Below, piece by piece: positions 9,708 to 17,912 of a stretch of DNA of 64,000 nucleotides. Location: NCBI RefSeq assembly GCF_000010805.1, contig NC_012522.1:6944001-7008000 (forward strand). Reading direction: 5' to 3'. A program made the position numbers and the translations under genes. Every line of letters begins with the position of its first letter. Within the stretch, counting starts at the first letter, position 1. Source of the DNA: Rhodococcus opacus B4 (lineage in GTDB: Bacteria; Actinomycetota; Actinomycetes; Mycobacteriales; Mycobacteriaceae). Below the pieces are notes generated by a model that ran no database searches, was not told the origin of the DNA, and saw nothing but the letters and a program-made list of their open reading frames with translations.

Positions 9708-9732
9708 AGTCTAGGCACCGAACCGATCGGTG
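9708..9732 (-). promoter_or_regulatory. accA3 promoter and overlapping palindrome
   Basis: On the minus strand TAGACT (9713-9708) fits a -10 box upstream of both accA3 start candidates. Immediately upstream, 9716-9732 forms CACCGA-n5-TCGGTG with an inner ACCGATCGGT palindrome. It would cover the spacer or -35 region, so it could be an operator. No good -35 hexamer is visible. Confidence 0.35.
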
Positions 9733-9756
9733 TTGCCACCGGACCGAAATTTGCCG

Positions 9757-11127
9757 TCAGGCCTGTCCGACGCTGCGCAACCCTACCGAGGGGTAGCTGG
9801 TTGAAACCTGTTCCAGTTGCCGGCGGAGGCTCGCGACCCACGTGTGGACGCTCGCGGCGGCGATGTCGTTGCCCGGATACCGGACCGCCAGATTGACGCC
9901 GCGGGGGGTGCGATTGATCCACGCGTACACGTCGTGGGTGTACTGCCGACTCCGCAGGGCCCGGGCGTTGCGCTCGTGCCAGCGGCCCGCTTCGGGAACG
10001 AACCGGACGTCCATGTAGGAGACGACGAAACGCGGCCGGATGGGGATGTCGAGTTCCTTCTCGATCTGGTCGAACGGGACCACCGAGATCGGTTTCGTCC
10101 GGGTCACGCTGTCGGCGGCCTCGCGCGCGACGGTCGCGAAATCGTCCGAGGTCACCTCGAAGTCGATCGGGCTCAGACCCACGAACCACCCCAGCGCCGA
10201 CGCCCACTGCGGGGAGTGCCGGGTATGAACGGGAGTGACCGTCCGAAAGCGGTGATAGCCCGCCACTTCCGCACCGGCCAGGCCGAGGCACGCGAGCAGG
10301 CCGGGGAAGAATCCCACATCGGCCTCCCGGCACGCCGAGTTGAACGCCGCGGCCTGGTCGGCGTCGAGGATCCAGGCGGACAGGTTCTGCTGCGCATACG
10401 TCGTCCGCGGGCCGACTTCGAGAGGGAACTCGGGGAGCCCCGGCCCCTCCAGTGCGGACCGCCACACGTCGAGCGCCTTCCGCTTCACCTCGGCGTCGGT
10501 GGTGTTCTCGCGCTCCTCGCGGCCGAAGTCGATGTAGCTGCCGACGGGGAACAGGTTGGCCGTGCGGCCGGACAGCGCCTCCTCGTACAGGGCGGTCAAC
10601 TCGTGGGCAATGAGCACGATGGAGAACCCGTCGATGATCGAGTGATCCGCCGCGAAGAACACCGTGAACCGGTCGCGTCGGACGGTTTCGAGCGTCGCGA
10701 AGACGTACGACGGCCAACTGTGCGGCGAGGCGTACTCGTCGAACAACTGCTGCAGGTGCGCGAAGTTGTCGCCACCGGCGGCGTCGTAACCGTGGCTGAC
10801 GACCCCCACGTGCAACCCGCCCTGCGGCACGGTCTGCCGGCGAACCCGCTCGGTCTCCGTGTCGAAGGTCGTGTGCGAGCGCAGCACCTCGTGACGGTCG
10901 GTCCACTTCTCCAGCGCGGCCCGGAACGCGGTGACGTTCAGGGTGCCGTGGATCTCGAATGCGGTGCCCAGCCAGGATTCGCGACCGTCGGCGCACCGGC
11001 GCAGATGCGCCTCGTGGATGTACGAGGCCGGACGGGGATCGTCCTCCCACTCCGAGCGGGCGCACGGCAACCATTCGGTGAGCGCACCCACCGGAACGGG
11101 GTAGTCGGCAAGTTCGGTGAATTCCAT
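9757..11127 (-). CDS. PapA-like condensation-domain acyltransferase (1)
   Basis: The 456-residue protein is a stand-alone condensation-fold protein related to mycobacterial polyketide-associated (PapA) acyltransferases, which esterify sugars or diols with acyl chains. The active-site motif is DHSIIDG: His162 is the catalytic base position and Asp166-Gly167 are present, while the first His of HHxxxDG is Asp. Other shared segments are WTDRHEVLRSHTTFD, WASALGWFVGLSPIDF and VVSYMDVRFVPE. It shares the last pattern with the two proteins at 12985-15944, so all three are probably one family. No PKS or NRPS lies nearby. It starts 20 bases after sufE on the same strand and may be cotranscribed with sseA-sufE. 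Confidence 0.85.
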   Translation of the reverse strand: MEFTELADYPVPVGALTEWLPCARSEWEDDPRPASYIHEAHLRRCADGRESWLGTAFEIHGTLNVTAFRAALEKWTDRHEVLRSHTTFDTETERVRRQTVPQGGLHVGVVSHGYDAAGGDNFAHLQQLFDEYASPHSWPSYVFATLETVRRDRFTVFFAADHSIIDGFSIVLIAHELTALYEEALSGRTANLFPVGSYIDFGREERENTTDAEVKRKALDVWRSALEGPGLPEFPLEVGPRTTYAQQNLSAWILDADQAAAFNSACREADVGFFPGLLACLGLAGAEVAGYHRFRTVTPVHTRHSPQWASALGWFVGLSPIDFEVTSDDFATVAREAADSVTRTKPISVVPFDQIEKELDIPIRPRFVVSYMDVRFVPEAGRWHERNARALRSRQYTHDVYAWINRTPRGVNLAVRYPGNDIAAASVHTWVASLRRQLEQVSTSYPSVGLRSVGQA

Positions 11128-11147
11128 CGGTATGTGTTCAGACCTGC

Positions 11148-11564
11148 CTAGCCGCGAAGATGCCGCTTGATTCGCGCGAGCATCGCCGACATCCCGCGCA
11201 GCCGCAGCGGACTTACCGCGTCGGCGAGCCCGAGCGCGGAGTAGAAATCGTCCGGCACGCCGAGGATGGTGACAGCACTGTGCCCATCGAGGCCCTGGTG
11301 CAGGATCGACGCGAAACCTCGCGTCGTCGGTGCCTCCGCGGGCGCGCTGAAGTGCAGTCGCACGTGTTCCGGATCGGAGTCGTCGACCGACAGGAACAGC
11401 GGGGACTGGCACTCGGGCACCGGTTCCATCGCATCCTGCTCGAGTTCGGCGGGCAGGGGCGCCAGCTCGCGGCTGAACTCGAGCAGCAACTGCAACTTGT
11501 CCGAGCCGTCGACGGCGGCGAAGTCGTCGACGATCTCGGCAAGCGAATCGGGAAGTTCGGTCAT
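11148..11564 (-). CDS. sufE: SufE-family protein
   Basis: The 138-residue product matches the SufE/CsdE family that accepts sulfur from cysteine desulfurases. It begins [31 protein letters not shown] and ends [25 protein letters not shown]. The segment [12 protein letters not shown] holds the only cysteine and is at the family sulfur-acceptor position. It overlaps the end of sseA by four bases (ATGA), the order of M. tuberculosis Rv3284-sseA, suggesting a rhodanese/SufE pair that handles sulfane sulfur. The desulfurase partner is not in the window. Confidence 0.9.
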   Translation of the reverse strand: MTELPDSLAEIVDDFAAVDGSDKLQLLLEFSRELAPLPAELEQDAMEPVPECQSPLFLSVDDSDPEHVRLHFSAPAEAPTTRGFASILHQGLDGHSAVTILGVPDDFYSALGLADAVSPLRLRGMSAMLARIKRHLRG

Positions 11565-12460
11565 GACGATGCGCCGGGAACGTGGCCCGGCTCTTCACCC
11601 CTGACGATCGGAACGCGAACCATGTTGCCCCATTCCGTCCACGAACCGTCGTAGTTGCGGACGTTGGGGTAACCGAGCAGGTGGGTGAGGACGAACCAGG
11701 TGTGGCTGGAACGCTCACCGATACGGCAGTACGCCACGATGTCGTCGTCGGCGGACACCCCGCCGTAGATCTCGTTCAGTTCACCGCGCGAACGGAAACG
11801 GCTGTCGGGTGCTGCGGCCTTGGCCCACGGAATGCTCTGCGCACTCGGGATGTGGCCGCCGCGAAGCGCTCCCTCTTCCGGGTAGTCGGGCATGTGGGTG
11901 CGTTCGCCGGTGTACTCCTGCGGCGAACGCACGTCGATCAACGGCCCCTTGCCGAGGTGATCGAGCACGTCGTCCTTGAACGCGCGGATCGGGGCGTCGT
12001 TGCGCTCGACCACCGGGTAGTCGGTGGGGGATGTCTCGGGGACGTCGAACGCGGTGTCCCGGTTCTCGGCGATCCACGCGTCACGGCCGCCGTCGAGGAG
12101 GCGGACGTCCTCGTGCCCGAACAGCGTGAACACCCACAGGGCGTACGCCGCCCACCAGTTGCTCTTGTCGCCGTAGATCACGACGGTGTCGTCGCGGCTG
12201 ATGCCCTTGCGGCTCATCAACTCGGCGAACTGCTCCCCGTCGATGTAGTCACGCGTCACCGGATCGTTGAGGTCGAGGTGCCAGTCGACCTTGACGGCGC
12301 CGGGGATGTGGCCGACGTCGTAGAGGAGCACGTCCTCGTCCGACTCCACGACCTTGAGGCCGGGTGTGCCCAGATTCGCGGACAGCCACTCCGTCGACAC
12401 GAGCCGACCGGGATTGGCGTACTCGGCGAAGGACTGGGTGGGATCTGGCGCTACGGGCAC
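11561..12460 (-). CDS. sseA: Thiosulfate/3-mercaptopyruvate sulfurtransferase (tandem rhodanese)
   Basis: The 299-residue protein has two rhodanese domains. The first contains [24 protein letters not shown], and the second contains [13 protein letters not shown] and the active loop CRIGERSSH with catalytic Cys245. It transfers sulfur from thiosulfate or 3-mercaptopyruvate to a thiophilic acceptor, possibly the adjoining SufE protein. The start is GTG 12460, with CAGGAG seven bases upstream. The open frame extends to 12499, but that extension lacks family similarity. The active-site loop with Arg-Ile-Gly-Glu-Arg favours thiosulfate over mercaptopyruvate only weakly, so the exact substrate is open. 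Confidence 0.94.
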   Translation of the reverse strand: MPVAPDPTQSFAEYANPGRLVSTEWLSANLGTPGLKVVESDEDVLLYDVGHIPGAVKVDWHLDLNDPVTRDYIDGEQFAELMSRKGISRDDTVVIYGDKSNWWAAYALWVFTLFGHEDVRLLDGGRDAWIAENRDTAFDVPETSPTDYPVVERNDAPIRAFKDDVLDHLGKGPLIDVRSPQEYTGERTHMPDYPEEGALRGGHIPSAQSIPWAKAAAPDSRFRSRGELNEIYGGVSADDDIVAYCRIGERSSHTWFVLTHLLGYPNVRNYDGSWTEWGNMVRVPIVRGEEPGHVPGASS

Positions 12461-12498
12461 GGGTGGGCTCCTGGGGCAGATGCGACGGGGACGGATCA

Positions 12499-12527
12499 AT
12501 TCTAGGCGGACGCCGGAAGTTCTTCCG
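12499..12527 (-). promoter_or_regulatory. sseA promoter with palindrome
   Basis: On the minus strand TAGAAT (12504-12499) is a near-consensus -10 box about 40 bases before the sseA start. Ten bases further upstream, CGGAAG-TT-CTTCCG (12514-12527) is a perfect inverted repeat lying where a -35 box would be. Repressor control of the sseA-sufE unit is therefore possible. Confidence 0.4.
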
Positions 12528-12607
12528 ACCGGCGTTCACACTTACCTCCCGCGCACGGTGAGGACGGTGCGAGTGGGCGCGTAGATTCGCATCCGAACGG
12601 AGGCCCC

Positions 12608-13018
12608 ATGTCCGACATCGCGACGCGTGCCGACCTGGAACTGCTGCTCCGGCACTTCTACGGCCGGGCCTTCGCCGACCCGGTTCTCGAGCCGGCATTC
12701 GAGACGCTCGCCGTGATCGGCCTGGACGACCATCTGCCTGTCATGTGCGACTTCTGGGAGACGATCCTGCTGCGCACCGGCGTCTACCGCGGCAGCGTCG
12801 GTGCCGTGCACCGGGCGCTGCACGGCAGGCACGGATTCACCGACCGGCACTTCGACCGCTGGGTCGAGCTGTGGACGTCCAGCGTCGACGAGTTGTTTAT
12901 CGGCGACGTCGCGGAGCAGGCCAAGGCCGAGGCTGCCAAGGTCGCCGCCGGGATGCGGCGGCGACTGTTCGAGCACTCCCGCGGTCAGACGACCGGAGTG
13001 CCCTCCAGGTTCAGCTGA
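12608..13018 (+). CDS. Group III truncated haemoglobin
   Basis: The 136-residue protein fits the 2-on-2 trHbIII family. It has LLLRHFYGRAFADPVLEPAFE, then the PVMCDFWETILLRTGVYRGSV segment, and the proximal region AVHRALHGRHGFTDRHFDRWVELWTSSVDELF with the likely haem-ligand histidine in RHFDRW. Such proteins bind haem and O2 or NO; physiological roles are poorly known. It starts at ATG 12608 after GGAGG and is transcribed divergently from sseA. Its end overlaps the convergent condensation-domain gene by 34 bases. Confidence 0.9.
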   Translation: MSDIATRADLELLLRHFYGRAFADPVLEPAFETLAVIGLDDHLPVMCDFWETILLRTGVYRGSVGAVHRALHGRHGFTDRHFDRWVELWTSSVDELFIGDVAEQAKAEAAKVAAGMRRRLFEHSRGQTTGVPSRFS

Positions 13019-14427
13019 CTGGTGAGCTCCGCGATGGGAGTGACACCGTTCTCGCAGATGTCGTGCATGATCTCCCGCAGCCTTACCACGAACTCCGTGA
13101 CCGCACGCCGCGCCGTCGGGGTCTCGGGGAACCGCGACCGCAGCGCGAGACCCCGCTGGGTGCGTGAGATCCAGAACTGGGCGTCGTCCGCGACCGTCAC
13201 GTTGCTGATGTGGTGGGCGTTCAGTTCGTCGTGGTCGTCGGTGCCCGGCAGCCTGCGGTAGTCGATGTACGAGACCATGAACACATCGGTGCGGGTCCGG
13301 CGATATCCGTCACCGAGGGCCTCCCGCACCTGGGCCATCGTCACGCCCTTGAGTGTGAGCGCCGTCCGGAACGAGGCGTGGGTGTGCGCCAGCGAGGACT
13401 GGAAGTCGTAGTCGGGGGTCAGTTCGACCGTCAGCGGCGCGCTCGTCGTGAGCCACCCGATCGCGTTGGCCCACTGCGGGTCCTGGCGGATGTGCAGCGG
13501 AAACTGCAACGGCATCCGGTCGGTGCCGTTGATCGAGTGCACGGCCAGACCCATCGCGGTGAGTGCCCCCGTGAACAGGCTTCCCCCGGAGTCCAGGCAG
13601 ATCTCCTCGAACCGGTCGGTGCCCGCGGCGTCGAGGAGGGGACGCACGTCGGCGCCCTGCGGGGCGGGCCTACCGGCCTCGACACCCAGATCGAGCGGGA
13701 AACTGGGCGCGGTGCCGCCGCAGCGTTCGTAGAAGCGGGCCCATTCACGCACCCGGGGGTCGCCGATCTCGGTGAGTGGCGCCTCGGCCTCGAGTTCGCA
13801 GTACCGCAGGAAGCTCCCCGGATCGCCGAGTTCCTCCGTCAGCTCCGCTTCGGTGAGCACAGCCGAGCGGCCGAGCCCGAGAATTCTCTGATAGATCCGC
13901 CGGAGTTCGCCCAGCGCGATGACGAGCGAATACCCGTCGACGAGCGTGTGATCGAACGCACTGATCACGGTGTAGTGCGCGTCGCGCTCGATCGTCGCGA
14001 ACAGGTAGGCGGGGAACGTCAGCGGGTCGCACGCCTCGGTGAACCGGTACCGCAAATGGTCGCGGAGCTCGTGGGGTGACGTCGTCACCGAGGACTCCGA
14101 CGCGACGACCGTGATGTCGTCGGGGTCGAGATCCATCCGTTCCATCGCGTCCGGGCTCACGTCGAAGCCGGTCTGCAGCGTGTCGTGGCGCCGGATGAAA
14201 TGCGCCAGCGCCTGCGTGAGCGCGTCCCGGTCGAGTCGGCCGGGGAGGTCGAAAGCCGCTGCCATCCAGACACTTCGGCCGACGCCGTGCGTGCGTGCGG
14301 TATCGAGATGGAACTGCTGGTTGTACGACGGCGGCACGGCGGAGGCGGACACCTCGCCCGGCGCGACGGACCATTCCGTCACCAGGCCGGGCTCGAGCAT
14401 GTACCGGTCGATCGACGTGACGTGCAC
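12985..14427 (-). CDS. PapA-like condensation-domain acyltransferase (2)
   Basis: The 480-residue protein has the condensation/PapA fold. It contains FIRRHDTLQTGFDV, the active motif DHTLVDG (catalytic His160, Asp164, Gly165), an ANAIGWLTTSAPLTVEL segment and FMVSYIDYRRLPG. As in its neighbours, Asp replaces the first histidine of HHxxxDG. It starts at GTG 14427, sharing one base with the stop of the upstream paralogue, with AGGGG seven bases before. The two are certainly one operon. Expected activity is transfer of an acyl group from CoA or a carrier to a hydroxyl; acyl donor and acceptor are unknown. Confidence 0.86.
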   Translation of the reverse strand: MHVTSIDRYMLEPGLVTEWSVAPGEVSASAVPPSYNQQFHLDTARTHGVGRSVWMAAAFDLPGRLDRDALTQALAHFIRRHDTLQTGFDVSPDAMERMDLDPDDITVVASESSVTTSPHELRDHLRYRFTEACDPLTFPAYLFATIERDAHYTVISAFDHTLVDGYSLVIALGELRRIYQRILGLGRSAVLTEAELTEELGDPGSFLRYCELEAEAPLTEIGDPRVREWARFYERCGGTAPSFPLDLGVEAGRPAPQGADVRPLLDAAGTDRFEEICLDSGGSLFTGALTAMGLAVHSINGTDRMPLQFPLHIRQDPQWANAIGWLTTSAPLTVELTPDYDFQSSLAHTHASFRTALTLKGVTMAQVREALGDGYRRTRTDVFMVSYIDYRRLPGTDDHDELNAHHISNVTVADDAQFWISRTQRGLALRSRFPETPTARRAVTEFVVRLREIMHDICENGVTPIAELTSQLNLEGTPVV

Positions 14428-15944
14428 TACTGCGCCCCTGTGGCGATCGCGGATTCCGCGGCCACCGGCGCGAACGGCGTCACCGTGTAATCGCCGTCGC
14501 GGGCAACGGTCTTCATGATGGTCGACAACCGCTCGGCATACGCGGTCACCGACCGGTGCGCCTCCTCGGTGTCCGGATGCGACACGGCCATCCACGTGCC
14601 CTCGAGAACGCGGTTGATCCAGATCGACGCGATCTGCGTGGCCTTGCCACCGACGATGCCGGTCGCCCGGGCCGACACGAAACTCTCGGTCTGCGGCAAC
14701 CGCCGCCCGTCGATGTACGACACGATCGGCGGCGGTGCGAGCGTGGTGTGCTGCGACGTCGCCTCGGGGCCTGCCTCGGCGAGAACGGTGTCGATCACCT
14801 GCTGCACGGACACCTCGCCGAGGGCCTTCCCCGAACGGTAGGCGTCCTGCGCGCGCCCGGCGAGCCCGGTGAACGTCGTGGCCTCCTCGAGGGCGAACCC
14901 GACCGGAATGAGATTGATGAACCACCCCTGGGACCAGTAGAACTGTGGGTCGTTGCGGGTGGTGACGGGGGAGAGCGCCATGTAGCGGTCGCGACCGACG
15001 AGTTCGTGTTCGGTGATGGCGAGGGCCGCGAACACCCCGCCGATGAAGTTGGAATCGTGTGCCTTGCACACGGCGCCGAACCGCTCGCATTCGTCGGCGT
15101 CGGCGAGGTCGAACCGGCTGCCGATGGCCGGCTTGGGTGCGTCGGACGCCCCGAGGTCGAGCGGAAAGCTCGGAAAGCTGCCACCGTTACGGGTGAGGTG
15201 ACCGATCCAGCCGTGTACTTCGGGGGAGGCGAGCGTCAGCGTCGCCGCCTTCTCCCGTTCCTGCCGGCTGTATTCCACGTAACTTCCCGGGGCGGGAAGT
15301 TCGGGCACGGTGCCGTCGAGTTCCGCCTGGTAGATGATCCGCGTCTCGGCGAATGTGAGGATCATCGACTGCATGTCGGTGTGCGCGTGATCGACGGCGT
15401 GGAACAAAGTGAAGCTGTCCTCGGCTCCAGGGGGCTCGGCGTCGTAGTGCTCCACCACACCGAAGACGAACGCTGGCCAGGCCAGAGCGCTCGTGTCGTT
15501 CGCGAAGCGTGCCGCGACGTGGTCACGGACCTGCTCGGTCGTGGTGAGCGTCTCGCCCTCGTGTGCCGTGAGCGCGATGGCGTCGGCGGGCACGACGTGC
15601 CGCCGGACCGCGTTGCCGGTGTTCGCGGGGTCGGTGTCAGCGTCCTCGAACGAGAACCAGCTGTGCAGCGTGTCGTGCCGCAGGACGTAGCGCTCGAGGG
15701 TCCGGGTCATCGCCGCGCGGTCGAGCCTGCCCGGGAAGTCGAATGCGATGCCGATCCACGGCGACTGGGTTTCGCCGTTGTTCGCCGCCAGCCGGGCCCG
15801 CCGCAGGTGCCGTTCCTGCATCGTCGTCGGCAGTGCCGGATCCACCGGCGCCTCGGCGGCCGCACGTGCGCTCGCGTCCGTGACTTTCCACTCGACGACC
15901 CTCCCAGGCTCTGGCTTCCAGTGGGTGATCAAGTTCAAGTCCAT
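14427..15944 (-). CDS. PapA-like condensation-domain protein (3), altered motif
   Basis: The 505-residue paralogue has LERYVLRHDTLHSWFSF, a YWSQGWFINLIPVGF segment and PIVSYIDGRRLPQ, all matching the family. Its active motif reads DHAHTDM: His186 and Asp190 remain, but the usual Gly is Met191. It may be catalytically changed or act with its operon partner. It starts at ATG 15944 behind CAGGAG and is driven by a clear promoter at 16059-16087, leaving a leader of about 105 bases. The divergent gene is a DHA2-type exporter, which suggests synthesis and export of the same product. Confidence 0.85.
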   Translation of the reverse strand: MDLNLITHWKPEPGRVVEWKVTDASARAAAEAPVDPALPTTMQERHLRRARLAANNGETQSPWIGIAFDFPGRLDRAAMTRTLERYVLRHDTLHSWFSFEDADTDPANTGNAVRRHVVPADAIALTAHEGETLTTTEQVRDHVAARFANDTSALAWPAFVFGVVEHYDAEPPGAEDSFTLFHAVDHAHTDMQSMILTFAETRIIYQAELDGTVPELPAPGSYVEYSRQEREKAATLTLASPEVHGWIGHLTRNGGSFPSFPLDLGASDAPKPAIGSRFDLADADECERFGAVCKAHDSNFIGGVFAALAITEHELVGRDRYMALSPVTTRNDPQFYWSQGWFINLIPVGFALEEATTFTGLAGRAQDAYRSGKALGEVSVQQVIDTVLAEAGPEATSQHTTLAPPPIVSYIDGRRLPQTESFVSARATGIVGGKATQIASIWINRVLEGTWMAVSHPDTEEAHRSVTAYAERLSTIMKTVARDGDYTVTPFAPVAAESAIATGAQ

Positions 15945-16058
15945 CGAGCGGCTCCTGGTGTCGAATCGAGGTTGCGAGATCGGTCGGGTGTGGCACGGCC
16001 TTCTCGCACAGGATGCGGCACCGAGTGCCTTACTGCGAGAGGTAGAGAAGTAAAAGAC

Positions 16059-16087
16059 TGATTACAGGCCGGTCCCAGTTTAGTCAA
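16059..16087 (-). promoter_or_regulatory. Strong promoter for the two condensation-domain genes
   Basis: On the minus strand TTGACT (16087-16082), a 17-base spacer and TAATCA (16064-16059) form the best -35/-10 pair in the window. Transcription would start near 16052, giving a leader of about 105 bases before the ATG at 15944. I see no clear riboswitch in that leader. Confidence 0.65.
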
Positions 16088-16109
16088 GTGTCGGGCAAAG
16101 GGGTTCTAC

Positions 16110-16186
16110 GCTGCAAGTTCTTGGCGTAAACTGCAGCAACTTCGCAACAACCTCACAGCTACCTGTGAGATTCGAGCCGCTAGCCT
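16110..16186 (+). promoter_or_regulatory. Exporter promoter with two inverted repeats
   Basis: TAGCCT (16181-16186) ends six bases before ATG 16193, implying a leaderless mRNA. CTCACAG-CTAC-CTGTGAG (16152-16169) is a perfect inverted repeat over the -35 zone. A second, imperfect one pairs GCTGC at 16110-16114 with GCAGC at 16132-16136. These may be operators for a repressor, but no regulator gene is adjacent. Confidence 0.45.
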
Positions 16187-16192
16187 GTCCGG

Positions 16193-17912
16193 ATGCCTGT
16201 GACTCAGCGTGACGCACTCTATCGGGGCGAGCTCGGCCGGTGGGTGCCTTGGCTGGGTTTGGCCACCAGTCTCGCCGCCGTGTTCATGCAACTCCTGGAC
16301 GCGACCATCGTCAACGTCGCGCTGCCGAGCATCGCCGTCGACCTCGGCGCGTCGGTGTCGGCGCAGTTGCTGATGGTGAGTGTCTACACACTGTCCTTCG
16401 CCTGTTCGCTGATCACTGCGGCGCGACTGGGTGATCTCCTCGGCCGGCGACGCGTCTTCCTCACGGCACTGGCCGTCTTCGTGCTCGCCTCATTCACTCT
16501 GCGGACTCGCGCAGACGCCGACCGCTCTCGTCGTGTCGCGGGCGCTGCAGGGCCTCGCGGCGGGGTCGATGTCGGCGCAGACGTTCGCCATCATCTCGGG
16601 GCTCTTCCCGAAACGCGCCCACCCGCGGGTCTTCGGGATCTACGGCGCGACCATCGGGCTCGCCACGATCTGCGGCCCACTCGTCGGCGGACTTCTCATT
16701 CAGTGGGACCTCTTCGGCTGGGGCTGGCGGCTCATCTTCTTCGTCAATCTCCCGCTCGGTCTCGCAGCCCTGGTCCTGGGCTACTTCTACCTCGTCGACG
16801 CGAAGCCGGACGGTGTCCGCCAACTCGACGTGGGCGGCGCCGCGCTGTCGGCGGTCGGGCTGTTCCTGCTGATCTTCCCGCTCGCGGAGGGACGTGAACG
16901 CGGCTGGCCGACGTCGATCGTGGTGATGCTGCTGTGCTCGGTGCCGGTGCTTTTCGCCTTCGTCGTCCACGAGTGGCGGCTCGGGCGCCGCGGCGGCGAC
17001 CCGGTCCTGCGCCTGGAGTTGTTCACCGACCGCGCGTTCTCGCTGGGCGCCGCCATCGCGTTCGTGTTCTTCGGCACGCTCACGTCGCTGATCTTCACCA
17101 TCTCCCTCACCCTGCAGTTCGGGTTCGGGTTCTCACCACTGCGTGCCGGCATGATGACGCTTCCGTGGGCGCTCGGCACCGGTCTCGCCGCGCTGGCCTC
17201 CGCGGCCGTCTACCGGCGCATCGGCAACCTCGTCCTGCCGTCGGGGATGGTGCTGTTCGCTGGCTCCCTCGTCGTGCTGGCAGCGCAACTGCAGCACGAG
17301 GGCACCGATCCGCGGTGGTCGGCGCTGGCCGGGCCCCTGTTCATCGGGGGAGCCGGGCTCGGATTGTTCGTGGCACCGGTCCAGACGGCGATCCTCGCGA
17401 CCGTGCGACCGCAAAACGCGGGTTCGGTGTCCGGGCTGCTCCCGACGGTTCAGCAGGTGGGCAGTTCGATCGGGCTCGCGGTGATCGGGGTGGTGTTCTT
17501 CAATCTCGTCGCGACGCAGTCGGCGGACGCGGTGCAGGCCGAGCGTCCGGCGCTCACCGCCCGGCTCGCCGAGGTCGGGGTGCCGCCGGCGCTGATCCCG
17601 CGCGCGGAGGAGACGTTCGTGCGGTGCGCGTCGGAGCAGCTCGGGTCCACGTCCCCGATGAAGGTGCCCGACGAGTGCCGCTCTCCGGCGTCGGGGGGAG
17701 CCCCGCTCGGCGCTGCCCAGCAGCAGATCGCCGACTCCGCGGTGGTCGCGGCGCGGGAGTCGACCCGCAGTGCGGCAGGCGAGGCGTTTCTGCAGGCGGA
17801 ACGCCGCATCCTCTGGATCATCGCGGCGGTCGCCGCTGCCATCGGGGTGGCGTCGCTGACCCTGCCGCGCCGGAACCAGCCGGTTGACGACGGGTCAGTC
17901 GCCGCGGCCTGA
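16193..17912 (+). pseudogene. DHA2-type MFS exporter interrupted by a frameshift
   Basis: Read across one frameshift, this is a roughly 572-residue EmrB/QacA-type (14-TM) major facilitator. The first frame gives VFMQLLDATIVNVALPSIAVDLG and LGDLLGRRRVF. The second continues CGLAQTPTALVVSRALQGLAAGSMSAQ with the motif C region and runs to 17912. The break lies at 16493-16499: removing one base, for example A16496, restores LASFLCGLAQTP. It is either a real inactivating insertion or an error in the sequence. It is divergent from the condensation-domain operon and could have exported that product. The long extracytoplasmic loop near 17550-17780 contains two cysteines. Confidence 0.8.

Noticed and set aside
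15945-16058. Riboswitch in the roughly 105-base leader of the condensation-domain operon
   Set aside because: No known riboswitch core could be recognised; only the ribosome site CAGGAG is clear.
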